A DNA stretch of 64,000 nucleotides. Origin: Amycolatopsis sp. cg9 (GTDB taxonomy: Bacteria; Actinomycetota; Actinomycetes; Mycobacteriales; Pseudonocardiaceae). The stretch spans positions 434,001-498,000 of the forward strand of contig NZ_CP166850.1 of NCBI RefSeq assembly GCF_041346945.1, written 5' to 3'. Position numbers and translations under genes: made by a program. Positions 35,205 to 42,374 of this stretch are shown piece by piece. How positions within the stretch are numbered: the stretch's first letter is position 1; every line of letters starts with the position of its first letter. The notes beneath the pieces were generated by a model. That model was not told where the DNA came from. It was given only the letters and a program-made list of their open reading frames with translations, and searched no databases.

Positions 35205-35287
35205 CAAAGCTCCGAAGTTCTCTCGCCGGAAGGGACGACCGGGACGCTAAGCGCGCCCGCTTCCATTCCGCTTCCCCGCCGGCGAGA

Positions 35288-35372
35288 GCGCCCCAATGTG
35301 GCGTTCGGTGCGTCTGACGCACCGAACGCCACATTGGGTGCGCTGGACGCAACCAACGCCACATTGGGGTGC
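35288..35372. repeat. [13 protein letters not shown] palindromic element, intergenic copy
   Basis: 85-bp element identical in layout to those inside the PKS genes. The main palindrome (35292-35338) is perfect, with 23-bp arms around a central T, followed by a tandem right half. It lies in the 174-bp gap between the AfsR-family gene and the esterase. This shows the element is not merely a duplicated piece of PKS linker. As RNA it would form a strong hairpin just after the regulator gene. Confidence 0.9.
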
Positions 35373-35378
35373 TTGGGG

Positions 35379-38300
35379 TCAGAGCCGGGACAGGACCTCG
35401 CGGGCGCGGGTCTGCAGCGCGGGCAGGCCGGCCGCGCGGCTGAGGCCCTCCTCGCACAGGCGACGGGCTTCCGCCCGACGGCCCTGACCCGCGTGGGCCC
35501 GGGCCAGTGCCAGCAGGCAGCGCACCTCGATCAGCCGCAGCCCGCCGCCGCGGGCCAGGTCGAGGGCTTCCGCGCCGACCAGCAGGACCTCCTCGTGGTC
35601 GCCGCGGGCGCCGTGGACCGACGCCATGCCGCTCAGCGCTTCCGCGACGTGCCACGGGGAACCCCAGTGCCGGGCCACCGCGACCGCCTCCCGCTGGTGG
35701 CGGACCGCCGAGCACGTCTCCCCCAGCGCCGCTTCCGCCCTGGCCAGCGCGTTGAGCGCGCCCACTTCGGTCTCGCGGTTCTGTTCCTGGCGGGCGATCT
35801 CCAGCCCCTGCACGGCTTGCGCGCGGCCCTGCTCGAACTCGCCGAGGTCGATCGACACCAGGCTCAGCCCGCACAGCGCCGAGCCCTGGCCGTACGGGTG
35901 GGAGTGCGCCTTGTGCAGGTCGAACGCCCGGGTCAGCGACCGCCGTGCGCCCGGCAGGTCGCCCTGCAGCCGCTGGACGACGCCGATCCCGACGAGCACC
36001 ACCGCTTCGCCGAGCTGGTAGCCCTCGGCGACGGCGAGCTCCAGTGCCTCGTCGAGGCACGCGCGGGCCGCGTCGAGCAGGCAGCGCTGCCGGTGCACCG
36101 AGGCCAGGTTGTTGAGCACGCTCACCTGGCCCAGCCGGTAGCCGCACTGGCGCTGCAGGTCCAGCGCCAGCTCGAACTGCGAAGCCGCCTCCTCGAACCG
36201 GCCGGCCACCCGCAGCGCGATGGCGGACGCGTTGAGCGCGGCGGCCTTGCCCTCCGGCCAGTCGACGCGCTCGAACACGCGCAGCGCTTCGGTCATCCAC
36301 TCGACGGCCTGCTCGTGCCGTTCCCGGTGGACGAACGCGAGCCCGATGCTCTGCGCGGTGACCGCCTCGACGGCGGGCACGTCGAGGCGGCGCGCGGCGG
36401 CCAGGACCGTGGTCGCGATGTCGACCCACTCGACCCGCCGTCCCCGGTGGTAGAACGCCGAGCGCACGGCGTCGGCGAGGTACCAGGCGACCGGGTACGG
36501 CCCGTCGGTCACCGCCTGCGTGACGACCGCGCAGAGGTTCTCGTGCTCGGCGTCGAGCCAGGCCGCGGCCTCGGCGGAGTCGGCGAAGGAGATGGGGTTC
36601 GCCGGCACCACCGCGGGTTCGCGCGGCAGCCGGGGGTCGTGCCGTCTGCCGAAGATCCGCTCCGCCGCGTCCGCGCCGGAGAGGTACAGCTCGACGAACC
36701 GGCGCCACGCCCGGGCCCGCGCCGCCGGGGCTTCGTGCGCGCCGGCTTGGCGCAGCGCGTACGCCCGCAGCAGGTCGTGCAGCCGGTAGCGGCCGGCCAC
36801 GTGCTGTTCGACCAGGTGCGCCGCGGCCAGCAGCCGCAGCTGCCGCGCCACCGTGTCGACCGGGTCGCCGGTGAGCGCCGCGGCGCCGCGGGCGGTGAAG
36901 TCGGCGCACGAAGCCAGGCCGAGCAGCCGGAACAGCCGCCGCAGCTCCGGGGCGAGCGCCTCGTAGGAGACGGCGAACGCCCGCGTCACGGCGCTTTCGT
37001 CGGAGCCGTCCATGACGAGCTGCTTGAGCCGGTCGCCCTTGGCGAGGTCCGCGGCCATCGCGGCGACCGTGGTGTCCGGGCCGGTCGCGATGTTCGCGGC
37101 CGCGATCCGCAGCGCCAGCGGCAGGTGCCCGCACAGCTCGGCCAGCTCCCCGGCCGCCGCCGGCTCGGCCGCCACCCGGCCCTCGCCGAGCACGCCGCCG
37201 AGCAGCGCCCGCGAGTCCGCCTCGGTGAGCGCGCCGAGGCCGAGGGAGAACGCGCCGAACTCGGCGACCAGCCTGCCGAGCCGGTGCCGGCTGGTGACCA
37301 GCACGGTCCCGGTCGGCGGCAGCAGCGGCAGGACCTGCTCGGCGTCACGCGCGTTGTCGAGCACCAGCAGCACCTGCCGGTCGGCGAGCAGCGACCGGTA
37401 GAGCCCGGCCTGCGCGTCGACCTCCTCGGGGATCCGCCGCGGGTCGGCACCGAGCGCCCGCAGCAGCTGGGCCAGCGCGACCGCGGGCTCCATCGGCTCG
37501 CGGTCGGCGTCGAACCCGCGCAGGTTCACGTACAGCTGGCCGTCCGGGAACCGCTCGCGGACGCGGTGGGCCCAGTGCAGCGCGAGCGCGGTCTTCCCGA
37601 CGCCGGGGATGCCGTGCACGATCCAGACGTCCGAGGCGTAGGCCCCGGCCCGCGCGGCGAGCTGGCGGTCCAGCTGCGCCAGCTGCTCGGTCCGCCCGGC
37701 GAAGCCGCGGACGTCGCGGGGCAGTTCGGCGGGCCGCGCGGGCACGACGACCTCGCCCACCGGCGCCGCCGGCTCCGGCGGTTCGTCGCCTTCGCCCTTG
37801 AGGACCTGCAGGTGCATCGCCCGCAGCCGCTCCCCGGGTTCGACGCCCAGCTCGGCGTCGAGGCGTTCGCGGGTCGCGGTGTAGACCTCCAAGGCCTCCG
37901 GGGTCCGGCCGGAGCGCTGCAGCGCGAGCATCAGCTGTTCCTGCAGCCGTTCGCCGAAGGGGTATTCGTCGACGAAGTGGCGCAGCTCCCGCACCACGTG
38001 CGTGTGCCTGCCGGTGGCGAGCTCGGCGTCGAAGAGCACCTCGAGCGCGGTCATCCGCTGCTCGGCCAGGATCTGGCCGCTGCGCCGCACGAGCACGTCG
38101 GTGACCCCGCCCAGCGGCGGTCCCTGCCAGAGTTCCAGTACCGCGCGCAGGCGTTCGACGCCCCGGCGCGGCTCCCCGCCGTCGATGAGCCGCCGGGCGT
38201 CCTTGGCGACGTCGTCGAAGAGCTCGGTGTCCAGTTCGCCGGGCCCGACCTCGATCAGGTACCCGGGTTCGCGGCGCACGATCACTTCGCGGCCGAGCAG

Positions 38301-38597
38301 TTTGCGCAGCTCCCAGACGCGCACCTGCAGCTGCCCGCGCGCGCTCGCCGGCGGGCGGTCCTCCCACAGCAGTTCGATCAGCTGGTCTTCGGAGACGACC
38401 TGGTTGGCGTTGAGCAGCAACGCCGCCAGCACGGTCCGCTGCTTCGGGCCGCCGAGCCGGGCGGGCCCGTCCACGCCGACCGCCGAAACCGGGCCGAGCA
38501 GCCGGTACTTGAGGTCCGTGAAGGCCGGGAGCGTCAGCACGGGTGCCGGCCGGGTCCGCACCGGCGCGGCGCGGTACGAGACTTCGTCGACCGTCAC
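35379..38597 (-). CDS. AfsR-family SARP transcriptional activator with NB-ARC and TPR domains
   Basis: 1072 residues. From the N-terminus: an OmpR-like winged-helix DNA-binding domain (LKYRLLGPVSAVG onward, about 28-120), a BTAD domain (about 125-275, ending YTATRERLDAELGVEPG), an NB-ARC ATPase with P-loop GIPGVGKTAL near 332 and VLLVLDNARD, and a long TPR region from about 650 to the end. This is the full AfsR architecture: a pathway activator whose DNA binding is gated by nucleotide and ligand sensing. The GTG start at 38597 has GGAGGTCGCCG directly upstream. It is transcribed towards the esterase and PKS genes and diverges from the ArsR-like gene. It is a plausible activator of the PKS operon through the phased repeats at 33451-33491, but which regulator controls which operon is inferred. 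Confidence 0.93.
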   Translation of the reverse strand: MTVDEVSYRAAPVRTRPAPVLTLPAFTDLKYRLLGPVSAVGVDGPARLGGPKQRTVLAALLLNANQVVSEDQLIELLWEDRPPASARGQLQVRVWELRKLLGREVIVRREPGYLIEVGPGELDTELFDDVAKDARRLIDGGEPRRGVERLRAVLELWQGPPLGGVTDVLVRRSGQILAEQRMTALEVLFDAELATGRHTHVVRELRHFVDEYPFGERLQEQLMLALQRSGRTPEALEVYTATRERLDAELGVEPGERLRAMHLQVLKGEGDEPPEPAAPVGEVVVPARPAELPRDVRGFAGRTEQLAQLDRQLAARAGAYASDVWIVHGIPGVGKTALALHWAHRVRERFPDGQLYVNLRGFDADREPMEPAVALAQLLRALGADPRRIPEEVDAQAGLYRSLLADRQVLLVLDNARDAEQVLPLLPPTGTVLVTSRHRLGRLVAEFGAFSLGLGALTEADSRALLGGVLGEGRVAAEPAAAGELAELCGHLPLALRIAAANIATGPDTTVAAMAADLAKGDRLKQLVMDGSDESAVTRAFAVSYEALAPELRRLFRLLGLASCADFTARGAAALTGDPVDTVARQLRLLAAAHLVEQHVAGRYRLHDLLRAYALRQAGAHEAPAARARAWRRFVELYLSGADAAERIFGRRHDPRLPREPAVVPANPISFADSAEAAAWLDAEHENLCAVVTQAVTDGPYPVAWYLADAVRSAFYHRGRRVEWVDIATTVLAAARRLDVPAVEAVTAQSIGLAFVHRERHEQAVEWMTEALRVFERVDWPEGKAAALNASAIALRVAGRFEEAASQFELALDLQRQCGYRLGQVSVLNNLASVHRQRCLLDAARACLDEALELAVAEGYQLGEAVVLVGIGVVQRLQGDLPGARRSLTRAFDLHKAHSHPYGQGSALCGLSLVSIDLGEFEQGRAQAVQGLEIARQEQNRETEVGALNALARAEAALGETCSAVRHQREAVAVARHWGSPWHVAEALSGMASVHGARGDHEEVLLVGAEALDLARGGGLRLIEVRCLLALARAHAGQGRRAEARRLCEEGLSRAAGLPALQTRAREVLSRL

Positions 38598-38922
38598 CGG
38601 CGACCTCCGGCGCGCCGGAGGGTCCGCGTTCTGCGTGCGTCGTTCGTCATGCGGGCGTCCGCCTTCCCCAGTAAAGTTCAGCCCCAGTGACGGAAAGTGT
38701 TCAGATCGTCACCGCGTCATCCCCCAGCCGGGTGAAGACACTCTTCGTCGAGCCGACCGTGCCAGCGGCGCGCGAGCAGCGTCAACCGGCTCGAAAACGT
38801 TTCGCGCCAGCCCGAAACGTCCACTCGGGACGCGGATCGCGGAACCTCTGTGACGTCGGGCCCGTGCCAGCGAAAACCCGCTCCACCAGGGCTATCCTCA
38901 GCCGGGAAGGGAGCGGTCGGCG
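38598..38922. promoter_or_regulatory. Divergent intergenic region between AfsR-type and ArsR-like genes
   Basis: 325 bp without a gene. It contains a near-palindrome CGAAAACGTTTCG (38792-38804) and a second AAACGT 20 bp on (38815-38820), which could be an operator. TATCCT (38893-38898) is a candidate -10 for the rightward gene, though I see no good -35. GGGAAGGGAG lies just before its TTG start. Nothing else stands out. Confidence 0.4.
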
Positions 38923-39882
38923 TTGTTGAAAATTCACTTCACGGAAGCGGACCTGGCGAGGGTGACCATCGCCGAGGACGCCGACCCGATGTGGGAGCTG
39001 CTGATGAGCAGCTACCGGATCCGGCGCCCGGAAGGCGAGCCGCTGTTCGGCCGCTGGCGCCGGGGGTCACGCTCCGCAGTTCCCGAGTCCGGCCGGCTGC
39101 TCATGTCGGCGGTCCCCCCGTACGGCTACTGCCCCGACTTCCTCACCCCGGCCGGCGCCCGCACCATCGGCGAAGGCGTCTCGGCGGTGCTCGAAACGCC
39201 TTCGCCGGTGCTGGCCGCCGACGTCGCCGAGCTGGCGGCGCAGGGCACCCGCGTCCCGCCGTGGCTGCGGCGCCTCGCCGACGGCGAACCCCGCGAACTG
39301 CGGCGCCTGGGCACGGCCCTGCACGACTACTACCGCCAGTGCGTGGCCCCGGACTGGCCGTCGGTGCGCCGCGCGGTCGCCCGCGACCGCCGCCGCCTGC
39401 AGTCCAGCCTGGACCGCGGCGGCCCGCAGCTGCTGCTGTCGACGTTGCACCCGGACATCACGTGGACCCCGCCGGTGCTGCGCGTCCGCTTCCCGATCGA
39501 GCAGGAACTGCACCTCGACGGCCGCGGGCTGCGGCTGATCCCGACGTTCTTCGCGCACGGCATGCCGACGACGTACAAGGACCCCGGGCTGCCACCGGTG
39601 CTGGTCTATTCGATCAGCCACACGCGGTTCGAGAGCGACGCCGAGCCGGGCCCGTCACTGGCGGCGCTGCTCGGGCACACGCGGGCGCGGGTGCTGATGA
39701 CGGTCGCGATCACGCGGTGCAACACGAGCGAACTGGCGGAGCTGACCGGGATTTCGCTCGCGACGGCGAGCCAGCACGCGTCGGTGCTGCGGGCGAGCGG
39801 GCTGATCACGAGCGCCCGGTCGGGGAAGTCGCAGATCCACGAGATCACGCCGCTGGGGCTGGGAGTGATCCGGGCGAGCTGA
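38923..39882 (+). CDS. ArsR-type winged-helix transcriptional regulator
   Basis: 319 residues. The C-terminal 80 residues form a winged helix of ArsR type (CNTSELAELTGISLATAS then QHASVLRASGLI with a wing SARSGKSQIHEITPLG). The N-terminal 230 residues lack familiar catalytic motifs and resemble the DUF5937-like sensor part seen in actinomycete regulators of this size. Start is TTG at 38923 or the next TTG at 38926, with GGGAAGGGAG about 10 bases upstream. There are no ArsR-type metal-binding Cys pairs, so it probably senses a small molecule or interacts with a protein. It diverges from the AfsR-family gene and may regulate itself and that gene through the shared intergenic region. Confidence 0.8.
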   Translation: MLKIHFTEADLARVTIAEDADPMWELLMSSYRIRRPEGEPLFGRWRRGSRSAVPESGRLLMSAVPPYGYCPDFLTPAGARTIGEGVSAVLETPSPVLAADVAELAAQGTRVPPWLRRLADGEPRELRRLGTALHDYYRQCVAPDWPSVRRAVARDRRRLQSSLDRGGPQLLLSTLHPDITWTPPVLRVRFPIEQELHLDGRGLRLIPTFFAHGMPTTYKDPGLPPVLVYSISHTRFESDAEPGPSLAALLGHTRARVLMTVAITRCNTSELAELTGISLATASQHASVLRASGLITSARSGKSQIHEITPLGLGVIRAS

Positions 39883-39918
39883 CCCGGCCGCGGGGAGCGA
39901 ACCGGGCGGGCGGAGCTG

Positions 39919-39999
39919 CCGCGAATGAGTCATTCGCGGCGCCGGAGGTCCCGAATGAGTCATTCGCGACGCCGGAGATCCCGAATGAGTCATTCGCGA
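39919..39999. repeat. Three tandem NESF-type palindromes
   Basis: CGAATGAGTCATTCG occurs at 39922-39936, 39952-39966 and 39982-39996 with an exact 30-bp period. The spacers are near-identical (gcggcgccggaggtcc-like). Each copy can form a hairpin. One plus-strand frame reads NESFAxPExP per period. It lies just downstream of the ArsR-like gene and upstream of the leader ORF. The single relative is at 9922-9944. The remaining bases of 39883-40030 show nothing else. Confidence 0.85.
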
Positions 40000-40030
40000 C
40001 CTCGCCGCCCCGCCCTCACCCGGTTGTGGC

Positions 40031-40061
40031 TTGCCTCATCCACGCCGGAGCGTGTTAGCCT
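40031..40061 (+). promoter_or_regulatory. Candidate promoter for the leader ORF and ACT-like gene
   Basis: TTGCCT (40031-40036) and TAGCCT (40056-40061) are separated by 19 bp. Transcription would begin at about 40068, the first base of the GTG of the leader ORF, making that ORF leaderless. Leaderless short ORFs at the head of attenuated actinomycete transcripts are common. Confidence 0.45.
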
Positions 40062-40067
40062 GTCGCC

Positions 40068-40118
40068 GTGCAGCGCCTGATCTCGTCCTCGCGACTCGTA
40101 GTCCGGCGCGCCGGCTGA
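40068..40118 (+). CDS. Leader peptide, 16 residues, with overlapping hairpin
   Basis: GTG start followed by QRLISSSRLVVRRAG and a TGA stop. It has no ribosome binding site, consistent with leaderless translation. Its end overlaps a perfect 10-bp stem (40106-40115 with 40128-40137, 12-base loop containing the stop codon). A ribosome stalled in the ORF would change whether this hairpin forms. The peptide is rich in Arg, Ser, Leu and Val and lacks Cys or Trp, so it is not an obvious cysteine or tryptophan attenuator. It lies 101 bp before the ACT-like gene. Confidence 0.45.
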   Translation: MQRLISSSRLVVRRAG

Positions 40119-40137
40119 ACCCAGGTCGCCGGCGCGC
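40106..40137 (+). promoter_or_regulatory. Leader hairpin upstream of the ACT-like gene
   Basis: The perfect inverted repeat GCGCGCCGGC / GCCGGCGCGC has a 12-base loop. There is no T-run after it, so it is more likely a regulatory or ribosome-responsive structure than a simple terminator. The bases to 40219 show only a GTGGAGATC ribosome binding site before the ATG at 40220. Confidence 0.5.
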
Positions 40138-40219
40138 AGCCTCGGCGATCGCGGATTCCGCGGCACCTCTTTCGGGACCTGGCCCCGATCCCATCCGCAC
40201 TTCCCCGTGGAGATCAGCC

Positions 40220-40486
40220 ATGTCCAGTCCCACCACTTTCGCCGGCCGCCCGGCCATGCTGCTTCGGCGCCGCGTCGCCACCTACTTCACCGGCGGTGCC
40301 GAAGCGATCCCCACCCTGGTCCGCGCGCTCGAAGGCGCACTGGTGCACGAGCTGTCCGTCGACGTCAAGGACGGCGTCCGGGAGAGCAGCATGGTCTGCG
40401 CCGTCCTGCTGGGCGGCGACGAGATCGAGGCGCTGCTCGACCAGCTCCGCGCGCTGCCCGCGGTCGTCTCGGCCGAGCTCGCCTGA
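40220..40486 (+). CDS. Small ACT-like domain protein
   Basis: 88 residues starting MSSPTTFAGRPAM, with a purine-rich GTGGAGATC before the ATG. The predicted pattern is beta-alpha-beta-beta-alpha-beta (RRRVATYFTGG, helix TLVRALEGA, strands HELSVDVKDG and SSMVCAVLLGG, helix EIEALLDQLRAL, strand VSAELA), as in stand-alone ACT domains such as the small subunit of acetolactate synthase. Such domains usually bind amino acids and control a biosynthetic enzyme. It converges on and overlaps the 3' part of trpG by 205 bp. Its coding pattern looks genuine, whereas the overlapping trpG tail does not. An allosteric role on TrpE or DAHP synthase of the opposing operon is an inference. The upstream leader ORF suggests it is regulated by attenuation. 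Confidence 0.6.
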   Translation: MSSPTTFAGRPAMLLRRRVATYFTGGAEAIPTLVRALEGALVHELSVDVKDGVRESSMVCAVLLGGDEIEALLDQLRALPAVVSAELA

Positions 40487-41043
40487 CGCACCGCGTTCGC
40501 GACCATCGCCACGCCCTCCTCGGTGAACAGCGACTCGGGGTGGAACTGGACGCCCTCGATCGGGAACGCGCGGTGCCGCACACCCATGATCTCGCCGGTG
40601 TCCGACCACGCCGTCACCACGAGGTCCGCCGGGAGCGACGCCGGGTCGAGCACCAGGGAGTGGTAGCGCGCCACCGTCACGGGGCTCGGCAGCCCGGCGA
40701 AGACACCGGAGCCGTCGTGGGCCACCGCCGAGCACTTGCCGTGCATCGGCTCGGCCGCGTGCACCACCTCGGCACCGAACGCCGCGCCGATCGCCTGGTG
40801 GCCCAGGCAGACGCCGAACACCGGCACGCGCCCGGCGAGGCGGCGGACCAGCTCGACCGAGATGCCCGCGTCCGCCGGGTCGCCGGGGCCGGGTGAGATC
40901 AGGACCAGCTCCGGGTCGAGCGCGACGACGTCGTCCACCGAGATCTCGTCGTTGCGGTGGACGACGCACTCGGTGCCGAGCTCCCCCAGGTACTGCACCA
41001 GGTTGTAGACGAACGAGTCGTAGTTGTCGAGCACGCAGATCAC
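40282..41043 (-). CDS. trpG: Anthranilate/aminodeoxychorismate synthase glutamine amidotransferase subunit
   Basis: Class I glutamine amidotransferase that releases ammonia from glutamine for the partner TrpE-like enzyme. Visible are DNYDSFVYNLVQYLG at the N-terminus, the oxyanion loop PGPGDP, the nucleophile Cys79 in FGVCLGHQ, and the His168/Glu170 pair in VQFHPES. The GTG start at 41043 overlaps the trpE stop by 4 bp. Recognisable homology ends near residue 188. A further 65 residues of low-complexity Ser/Thr-rich sequence run on to the first stop at 40282, antisense to the ACT-like gene. The family norm is 190-220 residues, so the original stop may have been lost. It is the last gene of the 13-gene operon. 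Confidence 0.88.
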   Translation of the reverse strand: MICVLDNYDSFVYNLVQYLGELGTECVVHRNDEISVDDVVALDPELVLISPGPGDPADAGISVELVRRLAGRVPVFGVCLGHQAIGAAFGAEVVHAAEPMHGKCSAVAHDGSGVFAGLPSPVTVARYHSLVLDPASLPADLVVTAWSDTGEIMGVRHRAFPIEGVQFHPESLFTEEGVAMVANAVRQASSAETTAGSARSWSSSASISSPPSRTAQTMLLSRTPSLTSTDSSCTSAPSSARTRVGIASAPPVK

Positions 41044-42374
41044 GCGGCAGTCCCTTCCACCGTCACGCCGAGCGCGCGGGCGCCCGAGCCGAGCTTCGCC
41101 AGGCATTCCGCGTACTCCTCGGCCGGGTCCGAGTCGTGAACGATGCCGCCGCCCGCCTGCAGGCGGATTTCGCCGTCGCACCAGACCATGCTGCGGATCG
41201 TCAGGTACAGGTCCACGTGGGACCGGCCGAACGAGCCGACCGCGCCGGAGTACAGCCAGCGCCGGGACGGCTCGAGCGCGTCGATGATCTCCATCGCGCG
41301 CACCTTCGGCGTGCCGGTCATCGTGCCCGCCGGGAAGGTGGCCCGGATCAGCTCGTCCGTGCCCCGCTCGGCCGGCGGCTCGCCCCGGACGTCGGACGTC
41401 AGGTGCATCACGTGCGAGTACCGCTCGACCGCCATCAGCCGTTCGACCGAGACGCTGCCCGGGCGGCACACCCGGCCGAGGTCGTTGCGGGCGAGGTCGA
41501 CGAGCATCCGGTGCTCGGCCAGTTCCTTCGGCGACGAGCGCAGGTCGTCCTCGGCGAGCCGGTCGGCGCGGCCGTCGCGGCCCCGGGGCCGGGTGCCGGC
41601 GAGCGGGCGGATCAGCGCGCGGCCCCCGGACAGCGTCAGGCACGGTTCCGGGGAGGCGCCGACGGCCTCGAAGCGCGGCCCGCCGTACCAGAAGTGGTAC
41701 GGCGACGGGTTGATCTCCGTGAGTCTCTTGTAGACGCTCAGGCCGTCCACGGTGGCCGGTGCGGTCCACGCGTTGGACAGCACCAGCTGGAAGACGTCGC
41801 CGTCGAGGATGTGCTGCTGCGCGCGCCGCACCGCGGCCACGTACTCGTCGTAGGCGAAGCCGAACCGGCCGGCGCCGACGGCGACCGTCCCGAGTGGAGC
41901 GACGACGAGCCGGTCCAGGGTCCGGGCGACCTGTTCGGCCGCCGTGCGCGCGGCCGCGGGGGTCGTTCCGCGGCCGATCACCCGCCCGTCGGCGACCAGC
42001 ACCTCGGGCAGGAAGAACTCGTACGCCGGCCGGCCGGTCGCCGCGTGCCGGCTCGGGAGCCGCTCGAAGTCCCGCGCCGCGTCGTAGGCGAGGAACCCGA
42101 ACCAGGCCGCCTCGGCGTCGGTGGTGCCGGGCGGCAGGTCCAGGCTGCGGAGCAGGTCCACGGCGGCGGTCAAGGGGGCACCGCCGCCGGGGTGCGAGAG
42201 GACGGCGAGTTCGCCCGCGGCCAGCACGGCCGCCGAGCCACCCGCTCCGGCGGTGAGCATGACGCGGCCGGCGGGCCGCAGCGCCGCCGCGGCCGCGACC
42301 GGATCCACCGTCGTGGCCAGGGAAACCACGTGGCGGTGCAGCCGGTCGCCCGGGGACAGCGCGGACGTGATCAT
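41040..42374 (-). CDS. trpE: Anthranilate synthase component I-like chorismate-utilising enzyme
   Basis: 444 residues. The chorismate-binding domain is intact: PLAGTRPRG (257-265), ELAEHRMLVDLARNDLGRV, VERYSHVMHL, TMTGTPKVRAMEI, and QAGGGIVHDSDPAEEYAECL. The Ala in PLAGTRPRG is the TrpE form; aminodeoxychorismate synthases have Lys there. So conversion of chorismate and ammonia to anthranilate is the best call, with 2-amino-2-deoxyisochorismate as an alternative. The N-terminal domain is short, and I do not see the LLES-type tryptophan-binding motif, which hints at release from feedback inhibition. The ATG at 42374 overlaps the DUF362 gene stop (ATGA), and its stop overlaps the trpG start. 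This would be a pathway-specific copy supplying an aryl amine to the operon product. Confidence 0.88.
   Translation of the reverse strand: MITSALSPGDRLHRHVVSLATTVDPVAAAAALRPAGRVMLTAGAGGSAAVLAAGELAVLSHPGGGAPLTAAVDLLRSLDLPPGTTDAEAAWFGFLAYDAARDFERLPSRHAATGRPAYEFFLPEVLVADGRVIGRGTTPAAARTAAEQVARTLDRLVVAPLGTVAVGAGRFGFAYDEYVAAVRRAQQHILDGDVFQLVLSNAWTAPATVDGLSVYKRLTEINPSPYHFWYGGPRFEAVGASPEPCLTLSGGRALIRPLAGTRPRGRDGRADRLAEDDLRSSPKELAEHRMLVDLARNDLGRVCRPGSVSVERLMAVERYSHVMHLTSDVRGEPPAERGTDELIRATFPAGTMTGTPKVRAMEIIDALEPSRRWLYSGAVGSFGRSHVDLYLTIRSMVWCDGEIRLQAGGGIVHDSDPAEEYAECLAKLGSGARALGVTVEGTAA

Noticed and set aside
39922..39996. Three evenly spaced repeats as a possible CRISPR array
   Set aside because: The units are 15-bp palindromes with near-identical 15-bp spacers. 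There are no unique spacers and no cas genes.
41040..42374. Chorismate enzyme as a PabB-type aminodeoxychorismate synthase
   Set aside because: The PLAGTRPRG motif has Ala where PabB enzymes carry the catalytic Lys.
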